DNA from: Elymus sibiricus
Taxonomy: Eukaryota; Streptophyta; Magnoliopsida; Poales; Poaceae
Assembly: GCA_039707655.1 (NCBI GenBank)
Contig: CM077663.1
Span: 436,931,830 to 436,995,829, forward strand
DNA: 64,000 nt
Direction: 5' to 3'
Shown here: one piece after another, positions 58,029-64,000 of the stretch
Layout of the letters: every line of letters starts with the position of its first letter
How positions within the stretch are numbered: position 1 is the first letter of the stretch
Translations under genes and position numbers: made by a program
Notes under the pieces: model-generated
Databases searched by the model: none
Told to the model about the DNA's origin: nothing
What the model saw: only the letters and a program-made list of their open reading frames with translations

Positions 58029-58042
58029 AAGCTTGGGGGAGT

Positions 58043-59448
58043 TGATACGTCTCCAACGTATCCACTTTTCCAAACTCTTTTGCCCTTGTTCTGGACTCTA
58101 ATTTGCACGATTTGAATGGAACTAACCCGGACTGACGCTGTTTTCAGCAGAATTGCCTTGGTGTTATTTTTGTGCAGAAATAAAAGTTCTCGGATTGACT
58201 TGAAAATTTACGGAGAACATTTTGGGAATTAATAAAAAATATTGGTGAAAGATTCAACTGCAGGGGGGCCACCACCTGGCCACAAGCCAGGGGGGCGCGG
58301 CCACCCCCCTAGGGCGCGCCCCTGTTGCTTGTGGGCCCCCTGTTGCTCCTCCGACCTCGTTTCCACTTCTATATATTCCTATTCGGGGAGAAAAAAAATC
58401 AGAGAGAAGAGTTCATCGCGTTTTACGATACGGAGCCGCCGCCACCTTCTGTTCTTCCTCGGGAGGGCAGATATTGAGCCTGATTTGGGCTCCGGAGAGG
58501 GGAAATCGACGCTGTTGTCATCACCAACCATCCTTCATCACCAATTTCATGATGCTCTCCGCCGTTCATGAGTAATCCCATCGTAGGCTTGCTGGACGGT
58601 GATGGGTTGGATGAGATTTACCATGTAATCGAGTTAGTTTTGTTAGGGTTTGATCCCTAGTATCCACTATGTTCCGAGATTGATGTTGCTATGACTTTGC
58701 TATGCTTAATGCTTGTCACTAGGGCCCGAGTGCCATGATTTCAGATCTAAACCTATTATGTTTTCATGAATATATATGTGTTCTTGATCCTATCTTGCAA
58801 GTTGTAGACACCTATTACGAGTTATGATCCGCATCCCCCAGGGTGACAATAACTGGGATTCTTTCCGGTGATTACCGTAGTTTGAGGAGTTCATGTATTC
58901 ACTAAGTGCTAATGCTTTGGTCCGGTTCTCTATTAAAAGGAGACCTTAATATCCCTTAGTTTCCCTTAGGACCCCGATGCCACGGGAGGGTAGGACAAAA
59001 GATGTCATGCAAGTTCTTTTCCATAAGCACGTATGACTATATATGGAATACATGCCTACATTACATTGATGAATTGGAGCTAGTTCTGTGTCACCCTATG
59101 TTATAACCGTTGCATGATGAATGCCATCCGACATAATTATCCATCACTGATCCATTGCCTACGAGCTTTTCATATATTGATCTTTGCTAAGTTACTTTTC
59201 CGTTGCTACTGTTACGATCACTTCAACACTGCTACTGTCACTTTTGCCATCGTTACCGTTACTTCCATACTACTTTGCTACTGAATACTTTGCTGCAGAT
59301 ATTAAGTCTTTCAGGTGTGGTTGAATTGACAACTCAGCTGCTAATACTCGAGAATATTCTTTGGCTCCCCTTGTGTCGAATCAATAAATTTGGGTTGAAT
59401 ACTCTACCCTCGAAAACTGTTGTGATCCCCTATACTTGTGGGTTATCA
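58043..59448 (+). repeat. 3' LTR (1406 bp) of the Sabrina-like element
   Basis: It begins TGATACGTCTCCAACG directly after the polypurine tract and ends GTGGGTTATCA. It is followed by the target duplication ttatt. Confidence 0.93.
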
Positions 59449-59453
59449 TTATT

Positions 59454-61224
59454 CCATGGAAAAAAAATCAACGTTTAGTTAGACACGGGATCAGAAGTTG
59501 ATTTGACATGGCAATGCATATTGAGTTCCCATGGCAAACATGTTAAAGACATTTGCCATGGCAAGAAAATTAAATTTGGCATGACCAAAAAAATTTGAGT
59601 TGCCATCACAGTGTATTTTGACTTTTCATAGAAAAATATAAATTTTTAGTTGCCAATGAACTATACATTTCTCAAATTCCTAGATGAGTCAAAAGATCGA
59701 ATATGGATAACATACAGAGTTTTGGAAAATGGACTTGCATGTATATAAATCCAGAAAAAATGGACATGTACATGGTATTGTGATGATATTTCCAGAACTT
59801 AGTGAAAATTACTATAATTTGATTGATAAAATAGAATATAAATGGTGGAATCAAAACTACTATGCACATAACTGAAAATGGAACAAAAGTTTCAACAATT
59901 TTCAAGGATGCATATCTATGACATGATGGACACCTACGAATTTAAGATGCCACGAGTCTCTTTCTCAAATGCGGGTGCATATACACTCACATTCTCCATG
60001 ATATTTTTGATGAAAAAAACTAAAACAGGTCTTTATTAGAAGATTCATATAAAAAGCTTGTTTTCTCAAAATCATTGTTTACTTGTTTCTTGTGAGACCT
60101 CATGTATTTGATTCAATGAGTTTTGCTTATCTTAATTAGATCTCACCCAAATAAATTTATGCAACAAAAAACCCAAGGAGATTTCTCTAATATTTAGTAG
60201 TAGCTAGCTTATATAAAAATATTAATGGTATAGAGTAACTCCCAATTTCCACTCAAGAACTCCTCTTTCATTCGGTGTGTATTTATATCCTTAAATATTA
60301 TGGCAGAGAGCTCTAAAGTTGAGAGAGGTTTCTAGAGTGCATGTTGTCCTGTTTAGTTTTTAGTAAATCGAAGAGATAATTATGGACATGATAAATATAA
60401 CATCCTAGAGCATACAAAACACCTCTGAAGGTATTTCATGTCGACATATGTCTCCCATGTTCCCGGGTTCAATAGTTAGCTGGTGTCACAAACATACTTT
60501 GCACTTGGTCTTGAAGAAACATCATTCAACTCAACTTGCATAAACATGACTAGTTTCTATTTTTCTTGGTTTCATCCATGCTTCCTGATATCCCCGGCTA
60601 GTATTTATGCTTGTTACATGAATATCTCGTTGGGACCTAAACGCAAGGTTTCTAACAAGGAGCAAGTTTTTCCCTCATTCGAGAAGCAAGGTATCATTTC
60701 GTGGAGTTATGCTAACAGCCAATGATCAATACATTCACACAACTACGACACTTCATTTGGTCCCAACACCTATAGTGAGGTTGTCAATCTCACAAGCTTT
60801 GCTAGTTACAAGTATTAATGTATCATGTGATAGGATATGATTTTTCTAAGCAGTGAAAATAAAAATCCAGGTTGTAAAAGAATGGAAAATAAAGCGATCG
60901 AGGTTGTGATTATGAGCAATAAAAGACCAGGGATCCATAACTTCACTAGTGGCATCTCTCCATATAACTATTTGTGTGGTAAACAAATTCCAGTTGCATA
61001 TTAATTGAATTGTTGCGTTTATGGTTAATCATACGTGTCATGATTGCATATAGGCAATACATCCTTGTATATCCATAGACCATTATCCAACTCCATCTAT
61101 AGCTAATACTCCCCCAAAACCCCTATCCAGCCCGCATCTCAAAGGATTAAGTAAAACATCACATTGCATTAAGCAAAGTGACATAATGTTGATAATGTAT
61201 TCTCTTTACCTCTAACTATTAGAG
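59454..61224. repeat. Remainder of the TTGCCATG field, then unassigned AT-rich DNA
   Basis: 59454-59660 continues the TTGCCATG-type sequence on the other side of the Sabrina-like insertion. From about 59660 to 61224 I see nothing recognisable: no long ORF, no repeats shared with the rest of the window and no terminal motifs. Confidence 0.5.
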
Positions 61225-61815
61225 TGGCCCCAGCTTGACGTAGAGGGTATGGTTGTGCAGCGGTGGCGGTCCGTTTTCTAGCCCATCGCATGTAGCTGCT
61301 GCGATTGTGGATAAGTGGTGACTACAACACAAGATTGACTATGATGGTGTTGCTTGTTGAGTACTCGGTCTCGAGCTACGAGTGAAAACCTAGGTCTTAC
61401 CCGAGTTGGTTATACCTAGCAATGGCTATGTTTTTGCATCGTTATCTTGTTGAAGGCATTGCTCGGATATGCTTGGACTGATTTTTCATTATGAAAACCT
61501 AAATCTGGTCTTTGGTGATTGGATCCGGTGACAAAGGCGTTGCTGTTGAAGAACCTCATTGTCTTTATGGTGTCATGAGAGTTTGTGCGGATACCGCCAT
61601 TGCTATAGTATGTCGATCACGGATTTGGTCACTTTGTTTTTTCCTCCCTTAGCCATAGCTTTGCTCTTATATGACTTTGCTATTTGCCAGCGTATTTTTG
61701 TATGTGTGCTTTGGTGTTAGTTGTGTGCATCCTAGGTACCAGGTGCTTGCTCATTATGTTTGTATTATCTTGATGCTTAATTTTAAGTTAATAAAATTCA
61801 CCCTATCGAGAAAAG
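61225..61815 (+). repeat. Diverged copy of the non-LTR retroelement 3' region
   Basis: Collinear with 44620-45220. Shared phrases include cgagttggttatacct, ttgttgaaggcattgctcgg, gattggatccggtgac, gaagaacctcattgtc and the end taataaaattcaccct. It is more diverged and lacks the GC-rich head. Confidence 0.75.
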
Positions 61816-62804
61816 CCTCTATGAAAATTGGGAGAAGCAGCTTTGCAGAGCATTTATTTTAGTGAAAACATGGGCAATTAGAATAACCAAGAGGGGGAAA
61901 GGTGGTCACCCTGTTTCAACCCCCTTTTGCAGCAACAGTAATTAGTTACTCCATCCGATCCATTTTCCTCACTAATCTACCGTGCATGGGATATCTCGCT
62001 TCAAAATGTTTCCTTCGATTTTTGTCTTGTTTCAATGCGTATCATAATGTTTCATTGTGTATACCAATAAAAAATAATGCACTTGTTATGGATTGGGTTT
62101 GATGATACACAATGAAACATTAATATACACTTTGGAACGGGAAGAAAAAACAATGTAACACTGTGAAACAAGATAAATTCCGATACAGTAAAAAAGTTGC
62201 ACGAATTTCACAGCAACCACGGATGGTTGAGATATCCCGTGCACAGTGGAATTGCTTTTCTCAAACTTATTCCATCTGGAAGACAAAAAGGAACTTGCCA
62301 AAAAACTTGTTGTGACGACTCACGACGCACCAGCCACATGGGCGTGGCACAATCATCAGGGACTGCCTATACGTTAGGTGCCTGAAAAAAATATGTTGCA
62401 TCAATCACTTTCATCAAGGGCCATTAGATCTTCATCCAATGGCTGAAAATATATCATAGCAATGTTCATCTTCAACCTCCAGCTTTCTCTTCCTCGCATA
62501 GCGGCGGGCCAACCCAGCCCTAACCGCTTGCCTCCCGGCCCATCGCTACCCCACCCCCCCCCCCCCCCCCCCCCCCCCCCGCGCAGCCGGAAGCTATTGC
62601 CGCCCTACCGTACCGCCCTCCCCTCGACCACTCCCCACCACCGTGATGGCCACTGCCCCGGCCATTCCTCTAAGCCCTGCACCAGTGAACAACTCCGGCC
62701 GTCCCCCTGCACCCCCACATCCCTAAGATATATAGGGAGGTTGCTTCCTCTTTGGCGAGGTCTGGCAGCCCTGTCTCTTGTGCTTGGGATGAACAAAATA
62801 GTCA
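61816..62804. other. Unassigned stretch with a 27-base C run
   Basis: No convincing gene. A C homopolymer at 62554-62580 is likely to be unreliable in length. Near 62285-62310, ggaacttgccaaaaaacttg weakly resembles the end of the LRR gene at about 63098-63120. Confidence 0.4.
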
Positions 62805-62967
62805 CTGACGCCAAGAATAATTTCAGGCACTTGAGGTTTTTAGCAAAACCGCAATCATCAAGGTCTGCCTGGATTGAACCGTTCAAAGTGATTCTGCCCG
62901 ATAGTGAGCCCACCAACTTGCCTTTGTCGCGCAAACCCTCGGTATTTCGCCGAGGAGCTGGTTATTG
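62805..62967 (-). pseudogene. Degenerate duplicate of an LRR segment
   Basis: The minus strand reads RDKGKLVGSLSGRITLNGSI, then DDCGFAKNLKCLKLFL. It aligns with CENGKLEYLNVGQNLLSGSI, then AGCATLKRLILRNNKLSG of the LRR gene at 63087-64000. The nucleotide order is the same (ctcggtatttcgccgaggag versus ctcgggtatctcgccagaga). It is a short decayed copy about 300 bp downstream of the main gene. Confidence 0.65.
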
Positions 62968-63086
62968 TTAGAGTGCTACATAATCATGTTATTTTAATCA
63001 TATACAGTAAAACTATAAAATTATAGGTTTGTTTCTCATATATACACTTTCGATACACCTAAAAGAATGATCTACGTAGTAGTTAT

Positions 63087-64000
63087 CTAAAAGAAAGAAG
63101 GCACATTGCCAGAAAGCTTGTTGTTACGAAGTATCAATCGCTTGAGTGTGGCGCAACCAGCGAGGCTTGCTGGGATGGAGCCGCTCAAGAGGTTTTGTCC
63201 GACATTGAGATACTCCAACTTGCCATTCTCACACAAACCCTCGGGTATCTCGCCAGAGAAGTTGTTGTAGAACAAATTCAACGTTTCGAGCTTCGGCAAG
63301 TGAGCAAAGGCTTTCGGAATCGGCCCACTTAGCTTGCGATTCGCGGACAGGTCGATGGTCACCAAATTCAACGCGCCGAAAGCACCATCGCCGCCGATGA
63401 CCTCGCCGGTGAGGTTGTTTGCATATATAGTTAGAAGTCGCAACTTGGTGAGGTTCCAGAGGCCCGGAGGTATACTTCCTGTCAAGGCGTTGAAGGAGAG
63501 GTCGAGCACCAACAACTCCGTCATTTCCGTCACATAGCTCGGGAAGTCGCCGGTGAGGTTGCAACTCCTCGCTCGCAAGATTTTCAGCTTGGTCAGGTTC
63601 TTGAACGACGGCGGCAGCTCTCCCACGCCCAATGAGTTGTACCCGAGTGTCAGCGTCTGGAGGCCCGTCAGGTCGCCGAGCTTGGGTGGGATGGTGCCGG
63701 CGAGGTAGTTATTGTCCAGCTCGAGCGACCGCAGGTTCTGTAGCCGGGACAAGGAGGTGGGGATGGTACCGTTAAAGCAGTTGCCGTTTAGAATTAGAGA
63801 GGTGAGGTTCTCTCCGAGGGCACGGCCGATGCCGGCGGGGAGCTCGCCGTTGAGGTAGTTATAGGACAGGTCGAGGCGGCGGAGCGAAGCGCAACGGTAC
63901 ACGCTGGTCGGGAAGGCGCCGGTGAGGCTGTTGTTGAAGAGGTTGAGGCTCGTGAGGCCGTAGAGGCCGCCGATGGCGTCTGGGAACGGGCCGATGACCT
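63087..64000 (-). CDS. LRR receptor-like protein (HSL1-type LRR ectodomain), partial
   Basis: The frame is open from the right window edge to a stop at 63087 and encodes at least 12 plant-type extracellular leucine-rich repeats of the LxxLxLxxNxLxGxIPxx form (for example LDLSYNYLNGELPAGIG, LELDNNYLAGTIPPKLG, LNLFYNNFSGEIPEGLC). The pattern resembles LRR-RLK class XI (HSL1/HAESA-like) receptors, which sit in the plasma membrane and bind peptide signals. The N-terminus and signal peptide are right of the window. The frame ends at KLSGNVPSFF, in the middle of a repeat, with no transmembrane segment and no kinase. It is therefore a truncated gene or one whose remaining exons were lost. The left-hand sequence after the stop is not kinase-like. 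Confidence 0.8.
   Translation of the reverse strand, partial: VIGPFPDAIGGLYGLTSLNLFNNSLTGAFPTSVYRCASLRRLDLSYNYLNGELPAGIGRALGENLTSLILNGNCFNGTIPTSLSRLQNLRSLELDNNYLAGTIPPKLGDLTGLQTLTLGYNSLGVGELPPSFKNLTKLKILRARSCNLTGDFPSYVTEMTELLVLDLSFNALTGSIPPGLWNLTKLRLLTIYANNLTGEVIGGDGAFGALNLVTIDLSANRKLSGPIPKAFAHLPKLETLNLFYNNFSGEIPEGLCENGKLEYLNVGQNLLSGSIPASLAGCATLKRLILRNNKLSGNVPSFF

Larger units (their letters stand above)
49926..59448 (+). mobile_element. Gypsy LTR retrotransposon (Athila lineage, Sabrina-like), lacking RT and integrase
   Basis: Two LTRs of equal length (1406 bp) are flanked by a perfect 5-bp duplication ttatt (49921-49925 and 59449-59453). The primer-binding site tggcgtcgttgccgggga (51343-51360) fits tRNA-Asp with one mismatch, and the polypurine tract aagcttgggggagt ends at 58042. 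The LTRs differ at about 25 positions by eye (about 1.8%). The coding part is a gag-protease ORF and a downstream ORF. Reverse transcriptase, RNase H and integrase are entirely missing, so movement would need a helper element. It sits in the TTGCCATG field. Confidence 0.93.

Noticed and set aside
61949..62140. A possible Stowaway MITE (ctccatccgatcc at the left)
   Set aside because: The right end (ggaacgggaag) matches poorly and no clear TA duplication was found.

Overview
The window is nuclear DNA of a grass, most likely a Triticeae species (wheat, Aegilops or barley group). The evidence is the nested LTR retrotransposons with Angela/BARE-like and Sabrina-like termini, CACTA subterminal repeats built on TTTGCCGAGTG, Stowaway and hAT MITEs, and NLR and LRR-receptor genes with grass-type features. 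Family names are from memory of typical termini; no database was searched. No rRNA, tRNA or CRISPR was seen.

Layout. 1-15434: a Copia-type element in minus orientation, cut by the left window edge. Its 5' LTR is 13268-15434, its gag-pol is degraded, and a 7.07-kb Gypsy element (4577-11644, TSD ggtct) sits inside its gag. The Gypsy element has lost its 5' half but keeps the integrase C-terminus and a separate multi-exon gene on the opposite strand. The Copia element itself sits in an older related LTR (15435-15756), which abuts a CACTA element (15757-19459). The CACTA element carries a PIF/Harbinger-like insertion with a captured AP2/ERF-like fragment. 19460-25044: decayed repeats, two hAT MITEs, a Stowaway MITE split by a LINE, then the promoter side of an NLR gene.

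25045-42998: a CC-NB-ARC-LRR resistance-type gene (about 1230 codons once the insertion is ignored). It is split just after its P-loop by a 13,673-bp Mutator-like element (MULE, 25685-39357) with a perfect 9-bp target duplication. The MULE carries a MURA-like transposase on the minus strand, a GRF-type zinc-finger gene running towards it from the other terminus, and a third small gene. It has itself received a hAT MITE and a solo Copia LTR, and contains a striking A-X-A-X-A chimeric triplication at 33520-38020.

43000-49925: NLR 3' flank, a 1.45-kb non-LTR element, two copies of a coiled-coil gene end, a LINE 3' fragment with a 16-bp TSD, and an AT-rich field of TTGCCATG motifs. 49926-59448: a complete-ended Athila/Sabrina-like Gypsy element (TSD ttatt, two 1406-bp LTRs). 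It has a full gag-protease ORF, no reverse transcriptase or integrase, an LTR-like internal segment, and a downstream ORF with one in-frame stop. 59454-64000: the rest of the TTGCCATG field, a second copy of the non-LTR 3' region, and at the right edge a minus-strand LRR receptor gene that ends before any kinase domain.

How it works together: apart from the NLR and the LRR gene, nearly everything is transposon-derived. The TSDs allow a clear nesting order. The most unusual items are the MULE with its gene content and rearrangement inside an otherwise open NLR, the antisense gene with its own TATA box inside the Gypsy element, and the LTR-like segment with a duplicated polypurine tract inside the Sabrina-like element.
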